NCBI RefSeq assembly: GCF_017832975.1
Contig: NZ_JAFIBI010000001.1
Span: 3,410,001-3,474,000 of the forward strand
Direction of reading: 5' to 3'
Length of the DNA: 64,000 nt
DNA from: Arthrobacter sp. PvP023
GTDB lineage: Bacteria; Actinomycetota; Actinomycetes; Actinomycetales; Micrococcaceae
Below are positions 1 through 8,755 of this stretch, piece after piece. Each line of letters begins with the position of its first letter. The first letter of the stretch is position 1. The notes beneath the pieces are model-generated. The model did no database searches. It had not been told where the DNA came from and saw only the letters and a program-made list of their open reading frames with translations. Both the position numbers and the translations under genes were made by a program.

Positions 1-596
1 AGTCCCAGCCCCACACGGCCTTGATGAGTTCCTCCCGGCTGAACACCTGGTTGGGGCGGCGCAGCAGGAAAGCCAGCAGGTCGAACTCCCGGATGGTCAG
101 CGCGAGCGGTGTTCCGTGATGCGTCACGGTCCGGGCGGCAGGGTTGAGCTCAAACCCGGCAACCTCGACAGCAGGATCGGGGCTGAATTCCTGCACGCTG
201 CGGCGCAGGACAGAGCGCACCCGGAGCACCAGTTCGCGGGGCGAGAAAGGCTTGGTGATGTAATCGTCCGCGCCGACCTCCAGCCCCAGGATCCTGTCAT
301 CCTCCGTCCCCAGGGCCGTCAGCATGATGACGGGGACGCTCGTCGTCTGGCGGAGCCTGCGGCACACTTCCACGCCGTCCAGGCCGGGCAGCATGCGGTC
401 CAGCAGAACAAGGTCGGGGTGCCGGTCCGCGGCGAGGCGCAGGGCCGTGAACCCGTCCCCGGCGAGGTCCACCTGGAAGCCCGCCTGCACAAGGTAGTCA
501 CGGACCACGCCGGCGATGGTCTGTTCGTCTTCGACGAGGAGTATTCGCCGGTTTCCGACTGTGGCCTGGGCCGGTGCCGGCTGGGACTTGTTCACT
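1..596 (-). CDS. OmpR/PhoB-family response regulator, 3' end outside window
   Basis: Cytoplasmic two-component response regulator that would bind DNA when phosphorylated by a sensor kinase. From a GTG start (right after GGAGG) the protein reads RILLVEDE near residues 17-24 (acidic pocket), LLDRMLPG around residue 65 (phospho-acceptor Asp), and ITKPFSPREL near residue 117 (conserved Lys), then a winged-helix output domain with LTIREFDLLAFLLRRP and VFSREELIKAVWGWD. The window edge cuts it inside the winged helix, so any partner kinase lies further left. The GTG start is chosen because an ATG a few bases upstream is in another frame and closes after four codons. It is divergent from moaA. The family is clear; the signal sensed cannot be inferred. 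Confidence 0.9.
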
Positions 597-727
597 CCTC
601 CAGCATAGGTTCGGGGCCTGGGTGTGGCGCGGCTTTGCCGCCCGCTGTGGCGATCCGTAGGGATTCCGTAAGATCCGCGGATGTCATGGGCGTGATGGTT
701 GACCCCAAGGTGGCGTAGCCTGAATTC

Positions 728-1858
728 ATGAGTGTTCAGCTTGGTATGCCGCAACCCCGGGAGGGCGCAGGTTCCGACCCGCGAGTGCCGTCGCTGCCGT
801 CGCGCCCGGAGGGCATGCCCGCGGGCCTCATGGACCGGTACGGACGCCGCGCCACAGACATGAGGTTGTCCCTGACGGACAAGTGCAACCTGCGCTGCAC
901 GTACTGCATGCCGGCCGAAGGCCTCGAATGGCTGGCCAAGCAGGCCGTGATGTCCGCCGAGGAAATCGTCAGAATAGTTCGGATCGGCGTCGACATGCTG
1001 GGGGTGCGCGAGCTGCGCCTCACCGGCGGCGAGCCCCTGGTCCGGGCCGACCTCCTGGACATTATCTCCGCCTTGCGCCAGGCGCACCCGGAGCTGCCGA
1101 TCTCCATGACCACCAACGCGGTGGGGCTGGATAAGAAGGCGGCCGGGCTAAAGGCTGCCGGCCTTTCCCGGATCAACGTTTCGCTGGATTCCCTGCACGA
1201 GGAGACTTTCACCAAGCTGACCCGGAGGCCTTTCCTGGACAAGGTATTGGCCGGCGTGGACGCCGCGTGGGCCGCCGGGCTTGGTCCCGTGAAGCTCAAC
1301 GCCGTCCTGATGCGCGGAATCAACGACGCCGAGTCCCCGTCGCTGCTGGCGTGGGCCCTGGACCGCGGCTACGAACTCCGCTTCATTGAGCAGATGCCGC
1401 TCGACGCCGACCACGGCTGGACCCGCCGGAACATGATCACCGCGGCCGAGATCCGCGAACTCCTGTCCGTCGACTACGTGCTCAGCGCCGATCCAAGGGA
1501 CCGTGACGGTGCACCGGCCGAACGCTTCGAAGTACGCCGCAGGGCCCCGGGTTCCGCCGAGGCCGCCGGCCCCGTGCTGGGAACAGTGGGAATCATCGCC
1601 TCCGTCACCGAACCGTTCTGTTCGGACTGCCGCCGCACCCGGATCACGGCTGAGGGCAAGATCATGAGCTGCCTGTTCTCACGCGAGGAAGTCGATCTCC
1701 TGGGGCTGCTGCGCGAAGGCGCCACGGATGAGCAGCTCGCTGGGCGCTGGCAGGACGCCATGTGGATCAAGCCGAAAGCCCACGGCATGGACCACGTCGG
1801 TTTGGACGCTCCGGACTTCGTCCAGCCGGACCGCAGCATGAGCGCCATCGGAGGCTGA
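728..1858 (+). CDS. moaA: GTP 3',8-cyclase MoaA
   Basis: Radical SAM enzyme that, with MoaC, converts GTP to cyclic pyranopterin monophosphate in molybdenum cofactor synthesis. The N-terminal cluster motif CNLRCTYC (Cys53, Cys57, Cys60) binds the SAM-associated 4Fe-4S cluster. Near the C-terminus, FCSDCRRTRITAEGKIMSC supplies the three Cys of the second, GTP-binding cluster, and the chain ends in the GG tail typical of MoaA. The 376 aa length is slightly long because of a Pro-rich N-terminal stretch of about 35 residues; an internal ATG at residue 35 is a possible alternative start. moaD follows after 4 bp, so the two are probably co-transcribed. No other moa/mog/moe gene is in the window. 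Confidence 0.96.
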   Translation: MSVQLGMPQPREGAGSDPRVPSLPSRPEGMPAGLMDRYGRRATDMRLSLTDKCNLRCTYCMPAEGLEWLAKQAVMSAEEIVRIVRIGVDMLGVRELRLTGGEPLVRADLLDIISALRQAHPELPISMTTNAVGLDKKAAGLKAAGLSRINVSLDSLHEETFTKLTRRPFLDKVLAGVDAAWAAGLGPVKLNAVLMRGINDAESPSLLAWALDRGYELRFIEQMPLDADHGWTRRNMITAAEIRELLSVDYVLSADPRDRDGAPAERFEVRRRAPGSAEAAGPVLGTVGIIASVTEPFCSDCRRTRITAEGKIMSCLFSREEVDLLGLLREGATDEQLAGRWQDAMWIKPKAHGMDHVGLDAPDFVQPDRSMSAIGG

Positions 1859-1862
1859 AGCA

Positions 1863-2129
1863 TTGAACGTACGTTATTTCGCTGCCGCGCGCGCTGCGGC
1901 AGGGGTGGACGAGGAAAAGTTCGAACTGACCGACGGCGCCACCCTGGAGGAACTGTTGAGCGCCGTGCTCGACGCCGACCGCCCGGTGCCGCCCGCCGGT
2001 ACCCCGCCGCTCGCGCGGCTTCTTTCGCGCAGCAGTTTCCTGCTCAATGAAGTGGCCGTGCGCGACCGATCAGTGGTCCTGGGGCCGGATGACGTAGTGG
2101 ACGTGCTGCCGCCGTTTGCCGGCGGTTAG
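1863..2129 (+). CDS. moaD: Molybdopterin synthase sulfur carrier subunit MoaD
   Basis: Small ubiquitin-fold protein that carries sulfur as a C-terminal thiocarboxylate and, with MoaE, converts cPMP to molybdopterin. It is 88 aa and starts at a TTG with the beta-strand NVRYFAAARAAAGV. It ends in VVDVLPPFAGG, the Gly-Gly terminus that MoeB-type enzymes adenylate. It follows moaA by 4 bp. MoaE is not in the window. It converges on the LuxR-type gene 15 bp downstream, with no clear terminator in that gap. Confidence 0.93.
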   Translation: MNVRYFAAARAAAGVDEEKFELTDGATLEELLSAVLDADRPVPPAGTPPLARLLSRSSFLLNEVAVRDRSVVLGPDDVVDVLPPFAGG

Positions 2130-2144
2130 GGATCGGGCAGGTTC

Positions 2145-3248
2145 TTACGACGGGCCGCCCCGTTCCGTGCCGAGGGCCAAGGCCAGCAGTGAATTCCTGC
2201 TCCTCACACCGCAGGCAGCAAAGACCAGTTTGAACTGGTCCTGCACCGTGTAGGGGCTGATCCGAAGTGCCGCCGCCAGCGCCGCGGTGTCCAGTCCGCC
2301 CGCGGCGAGTTCCAGCAGGCTGCGCTGCCTCCGCGTCAGGCCGAAGCACCGGGCGAACACGTCAAGCCGTTCCCCCGCCGGGCATTCCTGAATGGTCACT
2401 GCCAGCTTCGCTGCCCCGTTCTCCCGCGGGTCCAGCCGGAATGACCTGAGCACTGCCCACCGGCCGCTGCCGATGCTTACCCGGGCGGACGCCGGGTGGG
2501 AATCCACTCCGGCCTCCCGTGCCAGGAGTTGCGCGGCCACGTTGAAGACCTCGGCCGGGACGGCCTCGAACGGCCGGGGCCCCGGCTGCAGCAGGCAAAG
2601 CCAGTCGGCCGCCGAGGCGCTCCGGCTCGTTACTTCCAGCTCCGAGTCCAGCGTCAGCACCGCCTGTTGGGGCAGCCCCGCCGCGGGCGGCACGTCGCGG
2701 CGCGGCTTCGCATCGAGCCTCATCCTGGCTGCCCTGCTTCGCCGCAGGCCAGCCGCGATGACGGGCGCCACAGCCGCCAGGTGCTTCGCTTCGAGGTCCG
2801 TAAATAGCCCGTCATCTGCGCTCCGCCACAGATCAAGCCAGCCCCAGCAGCCGTATCTGTCCGCGAACACCGTGGACAGGACATCCACCACCCCGTACCG
2901 CCGGAGGACGCCGTTCCAGAGCGGGCTCCGGGCAGGGTCTCCCCCGGTTGCCGTCCGCAGCGTCACCGCGGGCGGCACGTTGTCGATGAGCGCCGTCCAC
3001 CGGCCGGGAGCCGTCATGTACTTCAACCTGATCAGAGCCGGCAGTTCCTGCGGGCAGGGAATCCGGGCCATCGGTGAAATTCCGGTGCACGTTTCGGGGT
3101 CGGTCAGGGGCCACACAAACGAACTGAACGGAACAATGCCGCCAATCTCCGCTAACAGGGCTGCGCGCAAGTCATGGTCCTCCAGCGGCGAACCGCAGAG
3201 GTCACCGATCCTTTCCAGGCTTCGGCTCGCCGCCCAGTGCGTGGTCAT
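2145..3248 (-). CDS. LuxR-family (GerE-type HTH) transcriptional regulator
   Basis: Probable DNA-binding regulator of 367 aa. The last ~60 residues form a LuxR-type helix-turn-helix: LTRRQRSLLELAAGG, then AALAAALRISPYTVQDQFKLVFAACGVRSR. The upstream ~300 residues are a GAF/PAS-like sensor region without a recognisable ligand motif and without a receiver Asp, so it is not a classical response regulator. The start is the ATG giving MTTHWAASRS; the reading frame is open 23 codons further upstream but no better start was found there. It is divergent from the small protein at 3408, and a 16-bp perfect palindrome lies in the gap. Target genes are unknown. Confidence 0.82.
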   Translation of the reverse strand: MTTHWAASRSLERIGDLCGSPLEDHDLRAALLAEIGGIVPFSSFVWPLTDPETCTGISPMARIPCPQELPALIRLKYMTAPGRWTALIDNVPPAVTLRTATGGDPARSPLWNGVLRRYGVVDVLSTVFADRYGCWGWLDLWRSADDGLFTDLEAKHLAAVAPVIAAGLRRSRAARMRLDAKPRRDVPPAAGLPQQAVLTLDSELEVTSRSASAADWLCLLQPGPRPFEAVPAEVFNVAAQLLAREAGVDSHPASARVSIGSGRWAVLRSFRLDPRENGAAKLAVTIQECPAGERLDVFARCFGLTRRQRSLLELAAGGLDTAALAAALRISPYTVQDQFKLVFAACGVRSRNSLLALALGTERGGPS

Positions 3249-3282
3249 GCAAACAGTATGGCCCCGGGAACCGCAGCACGTG

Positions 3283-3298
3283 GGGGTCACAGGACCCC
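3283..3298. promoter_or_regulatory. Perfect palindrome between divergent genes (possible operator)
   Basis: GGGGTC-ACAG-GACCCC is a perfect inverted repeat with a 4-bp centre in the 159-bp gap between the LuxR-type regulator and the divergent gene at 3408. The position suggests a regulator site, possibly for the LuxR-type protein itself. A GC-rich 16-mer can occur by chance in this genome, so support is modest. Confidence 0.35.
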
Positions 3299-3407
3299 GG
3301 TCATCACTGCCCGGCAAGATGTCTCCGCCCAGATTTCTGGGATACCGGTCCCTCCCGCGGTGTGCCTACCGTGAGCTGTACGGAAAACCTAGACGGAAGG
3401 CAAGGAC

Positions 3408-3689
3408 ATGTACACGCTTCAGATTGAGCACGGTATCAAGGACTTCGCGATGTGGAAGGACGCCTTCGACCGGGACCCCGTCAACCGGGCAGCCTCAGGC
3501 GTGCTGGCACATCGCATCAGCCGGCCAGTGGACGACCCGCGTTATGTGGTGGTGGAACTCGACCTCGCGCGTCGGGGACAGGCCGAGGAACTGCTGGCCA
3601 AGCTCCGCCAGCAGGTATGGAACTCGCCAGCCGCGGCTCCGGCCCTGGACGGTCCACCGAAGGCGCGGATTCTGGAATCAGCAGGCTGA
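3408..3689 (+). CDS. Small dimeric alpha/beta-barrel-like protein of unknown function
   Basis: A 93-residue cytoplasmic protein preceded by a purine-rich ribosome site (GGAAGGCAAGGAC) just before ATG. The pattern beta strand (YTLQIEHGI), helix (DFAMWKDAFDRDP), strand (VLAHRISRPV), strand (YVVVELDLA), helix (AEELLAKLRQQVW) fits the ferredoxin-like barrel fold of cyclase and antibiotic-monooxygenase families. No catalytic motif is visible. It is transcribed away from the LuxR-type regulator, so it may be under that regulator's control; this is inference from position only. Confidence 0.6.
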   Translation: MYTLQIEHGIKDFAMWKDAFDRDPVNRAASGVLAHRISRPVDDPRYVVVELDLARRGQAEELLAKLRQQVWNSPAAAPALDGPPKARILESAG

Positions 3690-3726
3690 TTGCCTCCCGA
3701 CAGGCCCCAAGCGTCCGTTCGCGCTG

Positions 3727-4188
3727 TCAGGTACGGCGGCAGACGGAGGTCATGAACGGCGCGAAGGCTGCGGCGTCGGCCAGACGGACCTCGGACGTGT
3801 GCGTCAGCACGCCGTCGTCCACCCGGAAAATGTGCCGGGACGTGTCCCGGCCGTTGCGGCGTTCCACGGTGAGCACTCCGCCATGCAGGCTGCACCGGAT
3901 CGGAGCTTCCCGCGGCAGGCCCACGCTGTCCACGTGGTACCAGACCGTGTCCGCGTGGTCAGGGTCCATGGTGAACATGCCATGCCGCTCAAAACGGATC
4001 CCCTCAGCTTCCGTGTGGCGGTAGCTCTGTAGCACCGCGTACCCGCCGGCGGCCTTGGTGAAGGTCACCTCCGCCGCCGCAGTCCTGGCAGGCCGCCGGG
4101 GTGTGGCCTCAATGTGGGTCGTCCCCGTCCAGTGCCCGAGGAAATCCTCCAGCTCTTTGTGCACAGTGCCCGGGTGCGGACGGTCCAT
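3727..4188 (-). CDS. DUF1579-like lipocalin-fold protein
   Basis: Protein of 153 aa with a HKELEDFLGHWTGTTHIEATP opening followed by repeated short beta strands (AEVTFTKAAGGYAVLQSYRH, GMFTMDP, TVWYHVDSVG, RHIFRVDDGVLTHTSEV). This is the layout of DUF1579/FABP-like small beta-barrels; their function is generally unknown and lipid or ligand binding is suspected. The ATG at 4188 is chosen because GGAGGAG sits just upstream. The open frame continues to 4503 but would run into the M16 peptidase gene. It lies 89 bp downstream of the peptidase on the same strand. Confidence 0.65.
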   Translation of the reverse strand: MDRPHPGTVHKELEDFLGHWTGTTHIEATPRRPARTAAAEVTFTKAAGGYAVLQSYRHTEAEGIRFERHGMFTMDPDHADTVWYHVDSVGLPREAPIRCSLHGGVLTVERRNGRDTSRHIFRVDDGVLTHTSEVRLADAAAFAPFMTSVCRRT

Positions 4189-4277
4189 TGCTCCTCCAGT
4201 GTGGCCCCCGGGTTCATCATCACGCCCCGCGGATGGAGTTGTCCAGCGTGTAGTTGTCCAGCGAAGGGCGGGCGGGC

Positions 4278-5621
4278 TCAGAGGCCGAAGGTTTCGCGTT
4301 CCTCGAACGGACCCACTACTGTCACGGTCCGGGGTGCCGCCGCAAGCTCCTGCGCCAGTTCCCGTACCTGCTCCACGGTGACGCTCTTGATCTGCCGGAG
4401 CGTCTCCTCGATGTCCTGGTATTCGCCGGACACCAGTTCGGCCCTGCCCAGCCGCGACATCCGTGATCCGGTGTCTTCGAGCGCCAGGACGATCCCGCCA
4501 CACAGCTGGCCCACGGCCTTCCTGAGTTCGTCCTCGGAGATGCCGTGCTCCGCCAGCTTGTCCAGTTCGGCACCCAGCAGCTCAACGACCTGGCGGACCT
4601 TCGAGGGAGTGCAGCCCGCATACATGCCGAAATAGCCCGCGTCAGCATAGGACGAGGCAAAGGAATAGGTGGAGTACACCAGGCCGCGCTTTTCCCGTAC
4701 CTCCTGGAACAGGCGCGAGGACATGCCGCCGCCCAGCACGGCGTTAAGCACGCTCATGACGTAGCGGCGCCCGTCCGTGGCGACGATGGTGGGGCAGCCC
4801 ATGATGATGTTTGCCTGCTCGACGGGTCGCTTGACCACGTGGAGTCCGGCGGTTCCGCTGATGTGGGCCCGTTCGGTGGAGCGCCGCTCCACGGGTGCGG
4901 CGCCGGCCTCCAGCGCCCAGCCCGCCTGGTGGAGGGCATCAACCACCAGTCCGCAAACGACGTCGTGGTCCAGCCCGCCGGCCGCGGTGATGACCAGTTC
5001 GTCCGGGCGGTAGTACCGGCGGTAGTGGTCCCAGACGGAATCGCGGGCAACGGCCCTGATGGCCTCCGGTGTTCCGCCGATCGGGCGTCCCAGCGGATGC
5101 GTCCCCAGCACCGCGGCCACGAAGTGCTCGTGGGCGACGTCCGTGGGGTCGTCGCTGTCCATCGCGATCTCCTCCAGGATGACGTCGCGTTCCTGCTCCA
5201 TCTCCTGCGGGTCCAGGACTGCTCCGGTAATCATGTCCGCAATGACATCGATGGCCATCGGAAGGTCCGTGTCGAGAACCCGGGCAAAATAGCAGGTGCT
5301 TTCCTTGGCGGTGGCCGCGTTGGACTCCCCGCCGACCTCATCAAAGGCGGACGCAATTTCCAGCGCGGTACGCCGCTTGGTGCCCTTGAACAGGAGGTGC
5401 TCCAGGAAATGGGTGGACCCGTGCTGCCCGTGGGCTTCGTCCCGTGAACCCACGCCAACCCAAAAGCCGATGGTCGCGGACCGCTGGCCGGGCATGGCCT
5501 CCGTCAGTACACGCACGCCTCCGGGGAGCACGGAACGGCGAACCACGGACCCGCCGTCGGCTCCGTGGATCAGGGTGTCTCCGGGATGGTTCTGCACGAG
5601 CGGCAGGGGTACGACAGTCAT
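4278..5621 (-). CDS. M16-family zinc metallopeptidase (PepR-like)
   Basis: Protein of 447 aa resembling mitochondrial processing peptidase beta and the actinobacterial protease next to pnp (PepR in mycobacteria). The inverted zinc-binding motif is HFLEH (His71, Glu74, His75) in GSTHFLEHLLFKGT, with the third ligand Glu expected about 75 residues later in the EMEQERDVILEEIAMD stretch. The second, non-catalytic M16 domain is present (VEQANIIMGCPTI, SRLFQEVREKRGLVYS). The ATG at 5621 is preferred to the TTG one codon earlier. It is downstream of pnp with a 168-bp gap, and that order is conserved in actinobacteria. Natural substrates are not established. Confidence 0.92.
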   Translation of the reverse strand: MTVVPLPLVQNHPGDTLIHGADGGSVVRRSVLPGGVRVLTEAMPGQRSATIGFWVGVGSRDEAHGQHGSTHFLEHLLFKGTKRRTALEIASAFDEVGGESNAATAKESTCYFARVLDTDLPMAIDVIADMITGAVLDPQEMEQERDVILEEIAMDSDDPTDVAHEHFVAAVLGTHPLGRPIGGTPEAIRAVARDSVWDHYRRYYRPDELVITAAGGLDHDVVCGLVVDALHQAGWALEAGAAPVERRSTERAHISGTAGLHVVKRPVEQANIIMGCPTIVATDGRRYVMSVLNAVLGGGMSSRLFQEVREKRGLVYSTYSFASSYADAGYFGMYAGCTPSKVRQVVELLGAELDKLAEHGISEDELRKAVGQLCGGIVLALEDTGSRMSRLGRAELVSGEYQDIEETLRQIKSVTVEQVRELAQELAAAPRTVTVVGPFEERETFGL

Positions 5622-5789
5622 CAAGGCCTTTCAGGAAAACGGTGCCAAATCTGCCTGCAATCGTACCAGCGGACCACTGCTGCCATGCCCCGGGAACTGG
5701 CGATTCAATCGGGTGGCTTAACAGCGGCGGGGCCGGTGGAAGTTCCACCGGCCCCGCCGGCATGCTGGTACTACGAAGTGCGTTGCAGA

Positions 5790-8030
5790 CTACTCTGCGG
5801 CTGCCTCGGCGACCTCGGCGCTTTCAGCGCCTTCTTCCTCGGCGATGACCGGGGAGAGGGACAGCTTTCCGCGGTCGTCGATCTTGGTGATCTCGACCTG
5901 GATCTTCTGGCCCACGGAGACGACGTCCTCGACGTTGTCAACGCGCTTGCCGCCGGCGATCTTGCGCAGCTCGGAGATGTGCAGCAGGCCGTCCTTGCCC
6001 GGGGTGAGGGAAATGAAGGCGCCGAAGGTGGTGGTCTTGACGACCGTACCCAGGTAGCGCTCTCCGATTTCCGGAACCTGCGGGTTGGCGATGGCGTTGA
6101 TCGCGGAGCGTGCGGCATCGGCGGACGGGCCGTTGGTGGCGCCGATGTAAACGGTGCCGTCGTCCTCGATGGAGATGTCCGCGCCGGTGTCTTCCTGGAT
6201 CTGGTTGATCATCTTGCCCTTGGGCCCGATGACCTCGCCGATCTTGTCCACGGGGATCTTGACCGCGATGACGCGCGGAGCGAACTCGGAGAGTTCGTCC
6301 GGGGTGTCGATCGCGGAGTTGATGACCTCGAGGATGTGCAGGCGTGCTTCGCGGGCCTGCTTCAGAGCGGCGGCCAGGACCGAGGCCGGGATGCCGTCGA
6401 GCTTGGTGTCCAGCTGGATGGCCGTGACGAACTCGGAAGTTCCGGCGACCTTGAAGTCCATGTCGCCGAAGGCATCTTCGGCGCCGAGGATATCGGTCAG
6501 TGCCGCGTAGCGGGTCTGGCCGTCAACCTGGTCGGACACCAGGCCCATGGCGATACCTGCAACGGCCGCCTTCAGCGGCACGCCTGCGTTGAGCATCGAC
6601 AGCGTGGAGGCGCAGACGGAACCCATCGACGTCGAACCGTTGGAGCTGAGGGCCTCAGACACCTGGCGGATGGCGTAGGGGAATTCCTCGCGGGACGGCA
6701 GGACGGGCACGAGTGCCCGCTCGGCCAGGGCGCCGTGACCGATTTCGCGGCGCTTGGGCGAGCCCACGCGGCCGGTTTCACCGGTGGAGTACGGCGGGAA
6801 GTTGTAGTTGTGCATGTAGCGCTTGCGCGTTACGGGCGACAGCGAGTCGATCTGCTGTTCCATCTTCAGCATGTTCAGCGTGGTGACACCCATGATCTGG
6901 GTCTCGCCGCGTTCGAAGATGGCCGAACCGTGAACGCGGGGCAGGACCTCGACCTCGGCGGTGAGCTGGCGGATGTCCGTCAGGCCACGGCCGTCGATGC
7001 GGATCTGGTCCTTCAGGATGCGCTGGCGCACAACGTGCTTGGTCACCGAGCGGAAAGCTGCGGACAGCTCCTTTTCGCGTCCCTCGAACTGGCTGGCGAG
7101 CGAAGAAGTGACGTCGTCCTTGAGCTGGTCCGAAGCGGTGTCGCGCTCCTGCTTGTCAGCAATCTGGAAGACAGCAGCCAGCTTCTCGGCGGCAGCGGCT
7201 TCAACGGCGGCGTAGGCGTCGTCTTCGTAGTCGAGGAAGACCGGGAACTCTACGGTCGGCTTGGCGGCGCGGGCGGCAAGGTCTGCCTGGGCGTCGCACA
7301 GTGCCTTGATGAACGGCTTGGCGGCTTCGAGGCCCTCGGAAACAACCTCTTCGGTGGGGGCGGTGGCGCCCTGTTCCTTGATGAGGTTCCAGGAGTTGTC
7401 CGTAGCTTCGGCTTCAACCATCATGATGGCGACGTCGTCACCGGCAACGCGGCCGGCAACGACCATGTTGAACACGGAGTTCTCGAGCTGGGAGTGCTTC
7501 GGGAACGCAACCCACTGCGAACCGTGCTCGTCGGCAACGAGGGCAACGCGGACGCCGCCGATCGGGCCGGAGAACGGCAGGCCGGAGAGCTGGGTGGACA
7601 TCGAGGAGGCGTTGATGGCCACGACGTCGTAAAGCTCGTCCGGGTTGATCGCCAGGACGGTGACGACGATCTGGACCTCGTTGCGCAGGCCCTTGATGAA
7701 GGCCGGACGCAGCGGGCGGTCCATGAGGCGGCAAGCCAGGATGGCTTCGGTGGACGGGCGTCCTTCGCGGCGGAAGAACGAGCCCGGGATGCGGCCGGCG
7801 GCGTACATACGCTCTTCGACGTCAACGGTCAGCGGGAAGAAGTCAAAGCCTTCACGCGGGTGCTTGCCGGCAGTGGTTGCGGACAGCAGCGCGGTGTCTT
7901 CGTCGATGTACACCATGGCTGCGCCGGCTGCCTGCTTGGCAAGGCGGCCGGTTTCGAAGCGGATTACACGCTTGCCGAAGCGGCCATTGTCAATGACGGC
8001 TTCTGAGAACTGGATTTCGGGACCCTCCAA
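5790..8030 (-). CDS. pnp: Polyribonucleotide nucleotidyltransferase (PNPase)
   Basis: Phosphorolytic 3'-5' exoribonuclease of RNA turnover; also the guanosine pentaphosphate synthetase of actinomycetes. It has two RNase PH-like domains (first around [22 protein letters not shown], second around [13 protein letters not shown]), a KH domain ([20 protein letters not shown]) and a C-terminal S1 domain ([20 protein letters not shown]), then an acidic Ala/Glu tail. The best start is a TTG giving [17 protein letters not shown] lies 8 bp before it, whereas the GTG three codons upstream overlaps that same ribosome site. Length is then 746 aa, normal for the family. It follows rpsO, as in most bacteria. 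Confidence 0.97.
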   Translation of the reverse strand: MEGPEIQFSEAVIDNGRFGKRVIRFETGRLAKQAAGAAMVYIDEDTALLSATTAGKHPREGFDFFPLTVDVEERMYAAGRIPGSFFRREGRPSTEAILACRLMDRPLRPAFIKGLRNEVQIVVTVLAINPDELYDVVAINASSMSTQLSGLPFSGPIGGVRVALVADEHGSQWVAFPKHSQLENSVFNMVVAGRVAGDDVAIMMVEAEATDNSWNLIKEQGATAPTEEVVSEGLEAAKPFIKALCDAQADLAARAAKPTVEFPVFLDYEDDAYAAVEAAAAEKLAAVFQIADKQERDTASDQLKDDVTSSLASQFEGREKELSAAFRSVTKHVVRQRILKDQIRIDGRGLTDIRQLTAEVEVLPRVHGSAIFERGETQIMGVTTLNMLKMEQQIDSLSPVTRKRYMHNYNFPPYSTGETGRVGSPKRREIGHGALAERALVPVLPSREEFPYAIRQVSEALSSNGSTSMGSVCASTLSMLNAGVPLKAAVAGIAMGLVSDQVDGQTRYAALTDILGAEDAFGDMDFKVAGTSEFVTAIQLDTKLDGIPASVLAAALKQAREARLHILEVINSAIDTPDELSEFAPRVIAVKIPVDKIGEVIGPKGKMINQIQEDTGADISIEDDGTVYIGATNGPSADAARSAINAIANPQVPEIGERYLGTVVKTTTFGAFISLTPGKDGLLHISELRKIAGGKRVDNVEDVVSVGQKIQVEITKIDDRGKLSLSPVIAEEEGAESAEVAEAAAE

Positions 8031-8233
8031 GAGAGTCACCTCCGTTTCTTGGTTAACGGAAGTCCAGCCGCATCAACCCAGTCCAGCATCTGTCTACTGG
8101 CCTGCACTGCACCCGGTCATCGATCGAGACCCACGGGCCGGGCTTCATTCTTCGAAGCCGTTCCCGGGAATCACTACCGAGGACCGCGAATGCGTGATGC
8201 GGTTGATCCTCCTGTTTAGTTTTGTTTGAAGAA

Positions 8234-8264
8234 GGCGGCCCTTTCCGTCACGGAAGGGGCCGCC
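8234..8264 (-). terminator. Hairpin terminator downstream of rpsO
   Basis: GGCGGCCCTTTCCG and CGGAAGGGGCCGCC pair into a 14-bp stem with one wobble and a 3-nt loop, 13 bp after the rpsO stop on the minus strand. The following bases are A/T-containing but not a clean U-run, which is common in high-GC actinobacteria. It may attenuate read-through from rpsO into pnp. Confidence 0.65.
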
Positions 8265-8276
8265 CCTCAGGTCTGA

Positions 8277-8546
8277 CTAGCGGCGCAGGCCGAGGCGCTC
8301 GATGAGCGCACGGTAGCGGTTGATGTCAGTGTTCTTGAGGTAGGTGAGCATGCGCTTGCGACGACCAACCATGGCCAGCAGACCGCGCTGGGTGTGGAAG
8401 TCGTGCTTGTGCTCCTTCATGTGCTCAGTGAGATCCTTGATCCGCTGAGTGAGGACTGCAACCTGGACCTCCGGTGAACCGGTGTCGCCTTCGGACGTTG
8501 CGAAATCCTTGATGATGGACTGCTTTACAGCGGCGTCAAGTGCCAC
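8277..8546 (-). CDS. rpsO: 30S ribosomal protein S15
   Basis: S15 binds 16S rRNA in the central domain and helps assemble the platform of the small subunit. The 89-aa length and the signature stretches ([65 protein letters not shown]) are all typical. It lies upstream of pnp with a 246-bp gap holding a hairpin terminator and presumably a pnp promoter. In E. coli both genes are autoregulated through their leaders; whether that holds here is not visible. Confidence 0.98.
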   Translation of the reverse strand: MALDAAVKQSIIKDFATSEGDTGSPEVQVAVLTQRIKDLTEHMKEHKHDFHTQRGLLAMVGRRKRMLTYLKNTDINRYRALIERLGLRR

Positions 8547-8692
8547 AATAACTCCTAGAGATGTGCCGTGAGGCCCGAATCAGTAACTCACTGCCGGGTG
8601 TGCCAGTGCCGGAAATCCGCGGTAACCCGGGAAATCCTGCACATAACAAGAGCCAGCCGCCACGGACTGCAGCCGGATCCAACGTTTAGTTT

Positions 8693-8755
8693 ACCGGCCC
8701 GGCCGCAATCTTGTCGAAACACGCCGTGCAGCGCGACCGCTGTGGGCGGGCCGGT
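8693..8755 (-). terminator. Possible terminator after kynU
   Basis: ACCGGCCCG at 8693-8701 and CGGGCCGGT at 8747-8755 are perfect complements starting at the kynU stop codon, and a smaller CAGCG/CGCTG hairpin sits inside the loop. The arms could end kynAU transcription before rpsO. There is no U-tract, so this is tentative. Confidence 0.35.

Noticed and set aside
5565..8006. 813-codon open frame on the plus strand opposite pnp
   Set aside because: It mirrors the pnp gene codon by codon, has no ribosome site or recognisable domain, and long antisense frames are expected in GC-rich coding DNA.
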